Part shown: one piece after another, positions 1 through 6,043 of the stretch | Position numbering within the stretch: the stretch's first letter is position 1 | Layout of the letters: every line of letters begins with the position of its first letter | Assembly (NCBI GenBank): GCA_021779235.1 | Contig: JAJYBA010000099.1 | Coordinates: 1 to 6,043, forward strand | DNA length: 6,043 bases | Direction: 5' to 3' | Origin: Bacillota bacterium | Lineage (GTDB): Bacteria > Bacillota > Clostridia > Clostridiales > Clostridiaceae | The notes under the pieces: generated by a model | What the model was told of the DNA's origin: nothing | What the model saw: only the letters and a program-made list of their open reading frames with translations | Database searches by the model: none | Program-made: the position numbers and the translations under genes

Positions 1-1501
1 TTTGTTGCAGGAATGCAACCTTCAGGCATTTTGACACCTCTATAATTAGCCTTTGCTCATCTGGAAGTACATCTTCCCCTACCAGTTTAACTATCTCGAT
101 AAGCTTATTTTCTTCATATAAGAGCTTAAGCATCTTTGCTCTTAAATCTATTATGTCCTTAGCCACGTTTTCCTCATACCAATCCTTTAAAAGCGATAGG
201 TAGCCACTATAGCTAGATAACCAATTTATTGCTGGGTAGTGTCTTGCATAAGCTAATTTTTTATCAAGGCCTAAAAAAGCTGAAACAAATCTTTTAGTAT
301 TTTGAGTCACAGGCTCTGAGAAGTCTCCCCCTGCAGGTGAAACTGCTCCGATTACAGTAACAGAGCCTTCGCTGCCGTTTAAGTTTTCTACATACCCAGC
401 TCTTTCATAGAACTCTGCAATCCTTGATGGAAGGTACGCTGGATATCCCTCTTCAGCGGGCATCTCTTCAAGTCTTCCAGAAATTTCTCTTAAGGCTTCT
501 GCCCATCTTGAAGTGGAGTCTGCCATTATAGCAACGTGATACCCCATATCCCTAAAATATTCTGCTAGTGTTATACCTGTATAAATACTTGCTTCCCTTG
601 CAGCTACTGGCATATTTGATGTATTTGCTATAAGTACAGTCCTATTCATAAGCGGTAAATCTGTTCTAGGATCTATAAGTTTAGGAAAGTCTTCTAGAAC
701 TTCTGTCATTTCATTGCCTCTTTCTCCGCATCCTATGTAAACTATAATATCTGCATCAGACCACTTTGCAAGCTGATGTTGGGTCATAGTCTTACCGGTA
801 CCAAAACCTCCAGGAATAGCGCAAGTTCCTCCTTTAGCCAAAGGAAAGAATATATCTATTATTCTTTGTCCCGTAATAAGAGGTTTAAAAATAGTTTTTT
901 TATCCCTTACAGGTCTTGGCTTTCTCACAGGCCAATATTGGTAAAGTTTAAGCTCATAAACCTTTTCACCCTGCCTTAATTTTACTACCGTAGTTTCTAT
1001 GTTGTAATTTCCACTTTGTTTTACTTCTATTACAGTTCCAAACACCCCTGGTGGTACCATTATCTTATGCATAATAGACCCAGTTTCTTGAACGTTTGCA
1101 TATATATAGCCCTCTTTTAATTCTTCTCCAAGCGCTACGGTAATGTCTACATACCAAAGTTTTTCTTCATCAAGAGAAATGAGACCTATACCCTCTGGTA
1201 AAAATCCATATGACATTTCATTTATTTTTTCTAGTGGTCTCTCGATTCCATCGAATATATTTCCTAATATTCCTGGTCCTAATTTAAGAGAAAGAGGACT
1301 TCCAGTAGAAATTACAGGTTCGCCTATCTTAAGACCACTAGTTTCTTCATAAACCTGAATTGTTGCGTAATCTTCTTCCAATATTATGATTTCACCGATA
1401 AGCTTTTTAAAACCCACCATAACCATTTCTCTCATTTTGAAGCCCTTCATGTGCTCTGCTTTTATAACTGGACCATTTACACCGATTATATTTCCTTCCA
1501 T
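1..1501 (-). CDS. atpA: V-type ATP synthase subunit A (catalytic), 3' end beyond window
   Basis: This is the catalytic nucleotide-binding subunit of the soluble V1/A1 head; three copies alternate with three B subunits and hydrolyse or make ATP. My own translation from the ATG at 1501 gives 500 open residues to the window edge; the family is usually about 590 long, so roughly 90 C-terminal residues are missing. The Walker A loop GGFGTGKT is at residues 231-238, followed by the family signature QHQLAKWSDAD. GCGERGNEM (257-265) carries the presumed catalytic Glu260. ADSTSRWAEALREISGRLEEMP (327-348) contains the Walker B and typical A-subunit motif. About residues 110-200 form the non-homologous insertion that separates A from B and from F-type beta. 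SPAGGDFSEPVTQNT (388-402) is also typical. The start is supported by AAGGGGAGG 7 bases upstream. Oddities are minor: the P-loop is GGFGTGKT rather than the more common GPFGSGKT, and Cys227 lies just before it. It follows E after 54 bases. Confidence 0.97.
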   Translation of the reverse strand, partial: MEGNIIGVNGPVIKAEHMKGFKMREMVMVGFKKLIGEIIILEEDYATIQVYEETSGLKIGEPVISTGSPLSLKLGPGILGNIFDGIERPLEKINEMSYGFLPEGIGLISLDEEKLWYVDITVALGEELKEGYIYANVQETGSIMHKIMVPPGVFGTVIEVKQSGNYNIETTVVKLRQGEKVYELKLYQYWPVRKPRPVRDKKTIFKPLITGQRIIDIFFPLAKGGTCAIPGGFGTGKTMTQHQLAKWSDADIIVYIGCGERGNEMTEVLEDFPKLIDPRTDLPLMNRTVLIANTSNMPVAAREASIYTGITLAEYFRDMGYHVAIMADSTSRWAEALREISGRLEEMPAEEGYPAYLPSRIAEFYERAGYVENLNGSEGSVTVIGAVSPAGGDFSEPVTQNTKRFVSAFLGLDKKLAYARHYPAINWLSSYSGYLSLLKDWYEENVAKDIIDLRAKMLKLLYEENKLIEIVKLVGEDVLPDEQRLIIEVSKCLKVAFLQQ

Positions 1502-1508
1502 ATTTTTT

Positions 1509-1517
1509 CCTCCCCTT
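1509..1517 (-). promoter_or_regulatory. Shine-Dalgarno site of subunit A
   Basis: On the minus strand this reads AAGGGGAGG, 7 bases before the ATG at 1501, and supports the chosen start of subunit A. Confidence 0.82.
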
Positions 1518-1555
1518 GATGAACCAGTGGATACATGCAAATTCCGTGCTGATTC

Positions 1556-2167
1556 TTAAGCCAGCATTTCCATAACTCTAACACCAATTATTTCTTTACT
1601 TTCTTGTAATTTGGAATATATACTATTATCTATTTTAAATTTGCCTTCTAAGTCTTTGAGTATTAGGCCACCTATAAAATCTTCCTCTGAAATCCTTATT
1701 TCAGCATTCCCATCACAGTACTCACGACCTAAAGCTTCAATTTCATCTTGAAATTTTTCATAATCCCTTCTTAGTACTATAATATAGTAGTTTCCTTTAT
1801 CTATTCCTTTTAAAGTCTTTTGTAAGACACTTATGAAATACGATTTATATTCCTCAGAACAAACAAATTCTGCAAGTTTTTCGCGTACAGCTTCCAAAGC
1901 ATCATAAATTAACTTATCCTTAAGAAATAATACCTCTCTTTGCTTGTTTAGCCTTTCTTTTGCCACTATTTCATTTGCTTTAATGTTGAATTTTTTTGTA
2001 ACTTCTCTTTGAAGGCTTAGACGTTGCTCTTCTATCTTTTCTTTTTCTTCATTTATTTTCTTTTCAGCGTCGTAGCTGAAAGCCTTTAATCTTTCTTCTT
2101 TTTCTTCATTCACCTTGTCATATATTATCTTAGAAAACAAACTTATCTTATCTTCAATGGTGGTCAT
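1556..2167 (-). CDS. atpE: V-type ATP synthase subunit E (peripheral stalk)
   Basis: Subunit E is part of the peripheral stalk, which ties the catalytic head to subunit I in the membrane and resists rotation. The protein has 203 residues, a normal length. Residues 1 to about 95 are very rich in Glu, Lys and Arg, with almost no Pro or Gly, and read as one long coiled-coil helix. The C-terminal part (about 100-203) is the globular head-binding domain, with the family-like stretch EEDFIGGLILKDLEGKF (161-177) followed by an Asn-containing IDNSIYSKL (179-187). The ATG start has AGGAGG 7 bases upstream. In the family, E pairs with a small coiled-coil G/H subunit; no such gene is seen between C and A. 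The gene follows F after an unusually structured 91-base gap. The identity is strong despite low primary conservation in this family, because both architecture and operon position fit. Confidence 0.93.
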   Translation of the reverse strand: MTTIEDKISLFSKIIYDKVNEEKEERLKAFSYDAEKKINEEKEKIEEQRLSLQREVTKKFNIKANEIVAKERLNKQREVLFLKDKLIYDALEAVREKLAEFVCSEEYKSYFISVLQKTLKGIDKGNYYIIVLRRDYEKFQDEIEALGREYCDGNAEIRISEEDFIGGLILKDLEGKFKIDNSIYSKLQESKEIIGVRVMEMLA

Positions 2168-2174
2168 AACAAAA

Positions 2175-2180
2175 CCTCCT
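2175..2180 (-). promoter_or_regulatory. Shine-Dalgarno site of subunit E
   Basis: On the minus strand this reads AGGAGG, 7 bases before the ATG at 2167. It also lies within a possible 10-codon reading frame that ends on the E start codon (see findings). Confidence 0.82.
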
Positions 2181-2214
2181 GCAAATTCTTATCCATCTAG
2201 CATTCCTTTGTCAC

Positions 2215-2241
2215 AAAAAAACAATTATTAATTGTTTTTTT
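2215..2241 (-). other. Perfect AT-rich hairpin between F and E
   Basis: Two perfect 13-base arms (2215-2227 and 2229-2241) flank a single central base, so the RNA of either strand could fold into a hairpin with a practical loop of about 3-5 bases. On the minus-strand transcript it ends in seven U residues, which belong to the stem. There is only one G-C pair, so it would be a weak terminator. It sits 12 bases after the F stop codon and 47 bases before the E start. It may be a partial terminator or an RNA processing or stability element that sets F to E expression; chance in AT-rich DNA is possible but less likely for a 13-base perfect match. Confidence 0.55.
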
Positions 2242-2253
2242 CTATAATTCTCA

Positions 2254-2562
2254 TTATATCTTAAGCCCGATAGCCTCTTTAACGTATCTTAATATTGAGT
2301 CACTACCTTTACTTGAACCATGCCTATCTGGAATCTCTACTAAAAGTGGTCTTTCCTTTGACAATTTTATTTTATTCACTTCTTCAGGTATTAAAAGGGC
2401 AATTTTCTCTGTTATTATTATTATTCCTATGCCCTGATCCTTTTTTAATTCTTCAATTTTTCCTATTATTTCTTCTCTTCTATGAAGAACGATGCTTTCT
2501 ATTCCTGCCATTTTCATACCTACAAATGTATCCATATTATCACTTATTAAATAGCTTCTCAT
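2254..2562 (-). CDS. atpF: V-type ATP synthase subunit F (central stalk)
   Basis: Subunit F is a small soluble protein that binds subunit D in the rotating central stalk and can modulate ATPase activity. From the ATG at 2562 it has 102 residues, matching the family (about 100). It begins MRSYLISDNMDTFVGMKMAG, typical for F (a short beta strand, then a phrase of the form xDxDTxxGFxLAG). The middle holds the alternating helix and beta-strand pattern with GIGIIIITEKIALLIPEEV (48-66), and the end has PLLVEIPDRHGS (72-83), the family's conserved Pro-rich strand. The open frame extends upstream to a TTG at 2586, but that would place the Shine-Dalgarno AAGGGGGAG inside the gene, so I choose the internal ATG. 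It lies between K and E, which is not its most common place in these operons. Confidence 0.94.
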   Translation of the reverse strand: MRSYLISDNMDTFVGMKMAGIESIVLHRREEIIGKIEELKKDQGIGIIIITEKIALLIPEEVNKIKLSKERPLLVEIPDRHGSSKGSDSILRYVKEAIGLKI

Positions 2563-2568
2563 CTGCTT

Positions 2569-2577
2569 CTCCCCCTT
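2569..2577 (-). promoter_or_regulatory. Shine-Dalgarno site of subunit F, decides its start
   Basis: On the minus strand this reads AAGGGGGAG, 6 bases before the ATG at 2562. It lies inside the longer reading frame that would begin with TTG at 2586, which argues against that longer start. Confidence 0.82.
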
Positions 2578-2588
2578 TAGGCACAATC

Positions 2589-2640
2589 AAATAAATAACA
2601 AGTCAGTAAACGAGTCTATTCTAGCCTAGTTTATTTATTT
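2589..2640 (-). repeat. AT-only inverted repeat between K and F
   Basis: AAATAAATAA at 2589-2598 is exactly complementary to TTATTTATTT at 2631-2640, with a 32-base spacer. All pairs are A-T and the loop is long, so stable folding is doubtful. It fills the 92-base gap between the K stop and the F start, the longest gap in the window, in which I see no gene and no convincing promoter. Confidence 0.3.
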
Positions 2641-2654
2641 TAATATCTCTAAAA

Positions 2655-3080
2655 TTATAATTTTGAAAGTATCATTATAGATATAATAAGTCCATATATG
2701 GCAATACCTTCTCCAAGACCAACAAAGATAAGAGTTTTCCCTAGTATCTTAGGATCTTCAGATACAGCACCTAAGGCTGAAGATCCAACGGCACCTACAG
2801 CATAGCCTGCACCAATAGTTGCAAGGCCCGTGGAAAGCCCAGCTGCTAAATATCCTAGGCCAGCAGCTGGATTCGCTGCAACTGTTCCCGCTGCGTTAGC
2901 TACACTGGGAATATTCACCACTAGTGCTCCCGTCATAACTGGTATAAATACTCCTAAGTTTATTTTTAATGCTTTTTTAATTTTTTGTTTTCCTAAAACA
3001 TCTATCTTACTTTGCTGAACAACGCCATAAGTAATAGTAGCTATAACAACACAAAATGTTAACATTAATAATATAGTCAT
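2655..3080 (-). CDS. atpK: V-type ATP synthase subunit K (proteolipid, rotor ring)
   Basis: Subunit K forms the membrane-embedded ring that carries ions past subunit I and turns the rotor. The protein has 141 residues. The C-terminal part is a clear c-type hairpin: a Gly/Ala-rich helix (about 74-104, with GLSTGLATIGAGYAVGAVG), a polar loop SEDPKILGK (107-115), and a second helix (116-139) with the ion-binding carboxylate Glu124 in GLGEGIAIYG. Ahead of it is an extension: a hydrophobic segment (1-21), a basic loop KQKIKKALK (31-39), and a second hydrophobic segment (41-62) ending in VANAA, like a signal-peptidase site. It therefore has one carboxylate per four predicted segments, but only the last two match the c-type fold. 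The ATG start has AAGGAGG 10 bases upstream. Residues facing Glu124 differ from known sodium-binding rings (see findings). Confidence 0.94.
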   Translation of the reverse strand: MTILLMLTFCVVIATITYGVVQQSKIDVLGKQKIKKALKINLGVFIPVMTGALVVNIPSVANAAGTVAANPAAGLGYLAAGLSTGLATIGAGYAVGAVGSSALGAVSEDPKILGKTLIFVGLGEGIAIYGLIISIMILSKL

Positions 3081-3090
3081 AATTGTTATT

Positions 3091-3097
3091 CCTCCTT
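3091..3097 (-). promoter_or_regulatory. Shine-Dalgarno site of subunit K
   Basis: On the minus strand this reads AAGGAGG, 10 bases before the ATG at 3080. A strong site fits the family's need for many K copies per complex, though all genes here have strong sites, so it does not by itself show higher expression. Confidence 0.8.
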
Positions 3098-3121
3098 GAT
3101 TACATATTTTTTATATATGTT

Positions 3122-5089
3122 TTACTTGAATTTAACCTGTACAGGTTCAAAACTAACCCCGCCACCTTCATAATACTTACTGAATAACTCATAATATTCA
3201 AGCCGTAATCCTTGTATAAATACGATCAAACCTTCGAGACATATAATTATTATATTTCCAAGTATCAGTATTAGTACTGAAGTAACTCCACTTTTAGTCA
3301 TAGAAGCCATAGCCGAAAATGCAACAAACAAGCCAACATGATTTAAGGCAAAGGCACCTACTCTAATAAATGAAAGTGTATTAGAAAACATAGATAATAG
3401 AGTTTCTACTACTTCAAAACTTGATTCTATAAAATAATCTTTAGCTCCAGCTTCAAATAATATTTTTTTACCTATAATCAGATTAGCTAGCGGCTCTTTT
3501 AATAATATTATTAATAAAAAGAAAATAAAATATATTATCCAAATAGTTGTTGGTAATAATGGTTTTTTATAGACTATAGATATTATTAATATTAAAGCTC
3601 CAATATAGAACATAAAACCTGCTACTCCTTCTTTGCCGAAAAGTCCACGTTCTATGTCGTTTCTTCTTATGCTATTAGTAATTCCTAATATAAAACCTAA
3701 AATTAAGAAGATGCATCCAAATATTATAGCGCCAATTAGCATCTGGTTAATGTCTTCCATAGGTCTAATTAGCAAGGCATTTATTACTTTTTCAGAACCA
3801 AATACACTTCCATATAAAAATCCAAATACTATAGAGCTTATCCCTAACCGTTCAAAAACCCCACCTAAATTAATTCTACCCATCATATTTCTTAACAAAA
3901 ATCCTGCTAAAAGCAATACTAATCCTTGCCCAACATCTCCAAACATAGCTCCAAACATTAGAGTATAAGTTATTGCCAAAAACATGGTAGGGTCGATTTC
4001 GCCATAGCTAGGTACACCATACATGTAAACCATACTCTCAAAAGGTCTAAACAATTTATTGTTTATAAGCATGGTTGGCGGAGTTATAGCTTTATTAGCT
4101 ATTTCATTAGCTTCTTTTATAATGAGCAATATTCTATTATCAAAGCCCACCAATAACTTATTAAGGCTCTTTATAAAACTTTTAGGTATCCAACCAGAAA
4201 GATAAAAAAATTCCTTTGTACAAGCGGCACTCTTTTTAATTTCTCCAGACTTTTGCTCCAATTCATAACTATTTTCTAGACTTTTTATAATTTTATAATT
4301 TTCCTTTAGGAAACCGTAAATCTCCTTTTTAGCTTTCCTTAGTAATAGTTCTATCTCATTTATTTCTTCGCGCACAATCACTGACACTTCCTTCGGAATA
4401 CCTGTGTAATGATTAGGAAGTACAATTTCTTCGCAATTTGCAGATTTAAAAATTCTTTCTGTTTCTACTACCAAAAGCACTGGAGTAAATGCTATAAATA
4501 TAACAAAATCTTTTTCCTTATATAAAGATTCTATTACTGAGGGTATATTTTCATAATTTGCCTTTAATTTAACCATGCTTTGCTCTGACACTTTATATAA
4601 CCCCACTTGAAAATTTTTCATAGTCGTAATCTCTTCAATGGGAATAGATACGTTCTTTAAAAATCCTAAGGCTTCATAGGTGTTTTTAAGATATTGCTCT
4701 TTTTCTTTTAAATCCTCAAATTCTTTGTTTAAAGCCATATATTTGCCATAGACTTCTGATAGTTGTTTTTCCATGGTATCAAAATCAAAAATCATCTCTT
4801 TAGTATGTTCTTTACTTACTGCAAAGGTCTTTTGAGCCTCTACAAGCTTTTCAATATATTTTAAACTTATATTATAATCCCTATCATATAAATAAGGCCT
4901 TATATAGCTTACATCCATTAAAGCCTCTATATTATCGGCGGAAGTTTTCAGTACAAAGTCTGACGAATTTATTTCTTGCAAAGCACTTACTGGCTGCATA
5001 CAGCCTTCTAGTGCTAGTATTTTAGTTAATTTATCAAAATCTGTAATGGCTCCAACTAAATTAACCATATGCATTTTTTCTATAGACAC
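3122..5089 (-). CDS. atpI: V-type ATP synthase subunit I (membrane stator, a-type)
   Basis: Subunit I is the membrane stator subunit that provides the two ion half-channels next to the K ring and anchors the peripheral stalk. The 655-residue length is normal. The N-terminal half (1 to about 350) is soluble, with charged coiled-coil stretches around 75-140 and 240-285. The C-terminal half is membrane-embedded: MFGAMFGDVGQGL (378-390) is the family signature at the first segments, with further hydrophobic segments near 412-431, 450-471, 489-506, 513-531, 569-596 and 603-628. The essential arginine that faces the ring carboxylate is most likely Arg566 in SNTLSFIRVGAFALNH (559... start of helix). 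The tail has GLRLEYYELFSKYYEGGG (627-644), also conserved. The start is GTG at 5089, preceded by AGGAGGTGAT; the next in-frame ATG (codon 6) lies too far from this site. It follows C after 38 bases and precedes K by 41. Confidence 0.96.
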   Translation of the reverse strand: MSIEKMHMVNLVGAITDFDKLTKILALEGCMQPVSALQEINSSDFVLKTSADNIEALMDVSYIRPYLYDRDYNISLKYIEKLVEAQKTFAVSKEHTKEMIFDFDTMEKQLSEVYGKYMALNKEFEDLKEKEQYLKNTYEALGFLKNVSIPIEEITTMKNFQVGLYKVSEQSMVKLKANYENIPSVIESLYKEKDFVIFIAFTPVLLVVETERIFKSANCEEIVLPNHYTGIPKEVSVIVREEINEIELLLRKAKKEIYGFLKENYKIIKSLENSYELEQKSGEIKKSAACTKEFFYLSGWIPKSFIKSLNKLLVGFDNRILLIIKEANEIANKAITPPTMLINNKLFRPFESMVYMYGVPSYGEIDPTMFLAITYTLMFGAMFGDVGQGLVLLLAGFLLRNMMGRINLGGVFERLGISSIVFGFLYGSVFGSEKVINALLIRPMEDINQMLIGAIIFGCIFLILGFILGITNSIRRNDIERGLFGKEGVAGFMFYIGALILIISIVYKKPLLPTTIWIIYFIFFLLIILLKEPLANLIIGKKILFEAGAKDYFIESSFEVVETLLSMFSNTLSFIRVGAFALNHVGLFVAFSAMASMTKSGVTSVLILILGNIIIICLEGLIVFIQGLRLEYYELFSKYYEGGGVSFEPVQVKFK

Positions 5090-5092
5090 AAA

Positions 5093-5102
5093 ATCACCTC
5101 CT
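5093..5102 (-). promoter_or_regulatory. Shine-Dalgarno site of subunit I, fixes GTG start
   Basis: On the minus strand this reads AGGAGGTGAT, an excellent complement to the 3' end of 16S rRNA. Counting from the AGGAGGTG core, it lies 5 bases before the GTG at 5089. The first ATG in frame is codon 6, some 20 bases away, so GTG is the likely start of subunit I. Confidence 0.85.
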
Positions 5103-5127
5103 ACTTTCCTCTGGGGTAGATAACAAC

Positions 5128-6042
5128 TTATAATGTGACAGAAATATAATTCATACCGTTACTCATATCTATGACATATTTCTTTTCTTCTATTATAGAT
5201 ACAATATCTTTCATCTCAATCCTATAAACCATAAGATAACTCATAACCATGCTGATATTAGTCTCATTTTCTCTAAGAAATTTTTTAAAATATTTTTTTT
5301 GGAATTCCCGTTCCCGTTTTTCAATCAGATTAGAATCATCTTTTTCGTATATATATGCATATGGTGTTTTTTCAATTAGGGTATGAAAGTCTACCGTATT
5401 ATTTACATAACAAAGTTTTCTAAGATTTTCCTTTGAAAGTTTATAACCATTATTTATAGTATAGTTAAACAATTCTTCAGGAGGTATCTTATAAAAAGTT
5501 TTTCCTCTATATATCCAGCCTAAATTTAAAAGGTCTGTTTCCAGGCCAATTATGCTATATCCTACTTCTTTATTCTCATTGTCTAAATGCTTAAGTTCGC
5601 GTCGTACAGAAGAAAAATAAACAAAATCAAGCTCTGTTTCAATCCTAAACAAACCTTTTTCACTTGTACCTTTAGCTAAATTTTTTAGACTCTTATAATA
5701 TATGCTCCCCCTAAGTCCTTCTACAACCTCTTCCACATTTTTTAAAGCTAATAGATGATCATAATTTATTGTATTTAAGGAACTTCTCGCAATTAACTTA
5801 TTTTCTATTTCATCCTTGCTACGACCTAAATATTTACCTCTAATAATCACCTTTAAGTCTTCTATTTCCCATCTTAAAAACAAAGCTTTTATGAGCTTTC
5901 TATACTCACCATGAAAGTAATTTATAAACTTACTATATATGCTTACATAATGCTTATCTAAAATAATCTCTAAATTACCCCTATGAATCTTCTCTAAGTT
6001 GTATCCTTCTAATAGTTCACTATAGTTAGTTTCTTCTTTTAA
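5128..6042 (-). CDS. atpC: V-type ATP synthase subunit C (AC39-like), 5' end beyond window
   Basis: Subunit C is the socket that joins the D/F central stalk to the K ring; it belongs to the AC39/d family of funnel-shaped three-domain helical proteins. The reading frame stays open to the right edge, giving 304 visible residues of an expected 330-350, so roughly 25-45 N-terminal residues and the start codon are outside. A TTG at 5883 could be taken as a start, but the 53 codons before it read sensibly (LKEETNYSELLEGYNLEKIH at the edge, then mostly helical), as in the family, so it is internal. The phrase LFLRWEIEDLKVIIRGKYLG (visible residues 54-73) matches the recurring AC39 motif of the form R-x-E-I-x-N-L-K-x-I-x-R, and a degenerate copy, VYRIEMKDIVSIIE, appears near the C-terminus. 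The sequence is divergent, but the operon position makes the call firm. Confidence 0.92.
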   Translation of the reverse strand, partial: LKEETNYSELLEGYNLEKIHRGNLEIILDKHYVSIYSKFINYFHGEYRKLIKALFLRWEIEDLKVIIRGKYLGRSKDEIENKLIARSSLNTINYDHLLALKNVEEVVEGLRGSIYYKSLKNLAKGTSEKGLFRIETELDFVYFSSVRRELKHLDNENKEVGYSIIGLETDLLNLGWIYRGKTFYKIPPEELFNYTINNGYKLSKENLRKLCYVNNTVDFHTLIEKTPYAYIYEKDDSNLIEKREREFQKKYFKKFLRENETNISMVMSYLMVYRIEMKDIVSIIEEKKYVIDMSNGMNYISVTL

Positions 6043-6043
6043 G

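Noticed and set aside
776..979. 67-residue plus-strand reading frame
   Set aside because: It lies opposite the highly conserved P-loop region of subunit A, has no Shine-Dalgarno site I can see and resembles no protein I know; it is a shadow frame.
1143..1352. 69-residue plus-strand reading frame
   Set aside because: It lies entirely opposite the N-terminal part of subunit A and looks like an antisense shadow.
1484..1534. Short minus-strand ORF starting MYPLVHQG in the E-A gap and overlapping the subunit A start
   Set aside because: It has only 16 codons, no good Shine-Dalgarno site and no overlap pattern that suggests coupling; treated as chance.
2295..2594. 99-residue hydrophobic plus-strand frame
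   Set aside because: Its Leu/Phe richness is what antisense reading of the Lys/Glu-rich subunit F gives; no ribosome site supports it.
2563..2654. Internal promoter in the K-F gap
   Set aside because: A TATAAT-like string overlaps the K stop codon and a TAGAAT follows, but neither has a credible -35 box at proper spacing; such strings are expected by chance in AT-rich DNA.
2830..3018. 62-residue Ala/Pro-rich plus-strand frame
   Set aside because: It mirrors the Gly/Ala-rich hairpin of subunit K and has no independent support.
3633..3968. 111-residue plus-strand frame
   Set aside because: It lies opposite the membrane domain of subunit I, and its Pro/Asn/Lys/Ile repeats are typical of antisense membrane-helix codons.
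5881..5883. TTG as the start codon of subunit C
   Set aside because: The frame remains open for 53 more codons to the window edge, and those residues resemble the family and supply its missing N-terminal helices.

Overview
The window holds most of an operon for a bacterial V-type (A/V-type) rotary ATPase/ATP synthase, all on the minus strand. Transcription runs from the right edge to the left edge. In transcription order the genes are subunit C (5' end cut off by the right edge), I, K, F, E and A (3' end cut off by the left edge). The remaining core genes, B and D, would be expected just beyond the left edge, but they are not visible here.

The DNA is AT-rich. Every complete gene has a strong purine-rich Shine-Dalgarno sequence (AGGAGG-like), and gaps between genes are 38 to 92 bases. 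The bacterial V-type proteins, AT-rich codons and strong Shine-Dalgarno sites together point to a low-GC, probably anaerobic Firmicute of the clostridial type. This is an inference from sequence character, not a database match.

Layout: 5128-6042 is subunit C (central-stalk socket), 3122-5089 subunit I (membrane stator, GTG start), 2655-3080 subunit K (proteolipid rotor ring), 2254-2562 subunit F (central-stalk regulator), 1556-2167 subunit E (peripheral stalk) and 1-1501 subunit A (catalytic, nucleotide-binding). A hydrolyses or makes ATP together with the unseen B. D, F and C form the rotor axle that couples to the K ring. I carries the ion half-channels and, with E, the stator. No gene for the small coiled-coil partner of E (G/H subunit) lies between C and A.

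The points most worth a second look are all within or between these genes. Subunit K has a two-segment hydrophobic N-terminal extension ending in a signal-peptidase-like site before the c-type hairpin. Its ion site seems to lack the usual sodium ligands. A perfect AT-rich hairpin, followed by a possible 10-codon mini-ORF, lies between F and E. The gene order differs from the commonly described arrangement. I found no mobile element, CRISPR array, RNA gene or unknown system; all substantial plus-strand reading frames look like shadows of the minus-strand genes.
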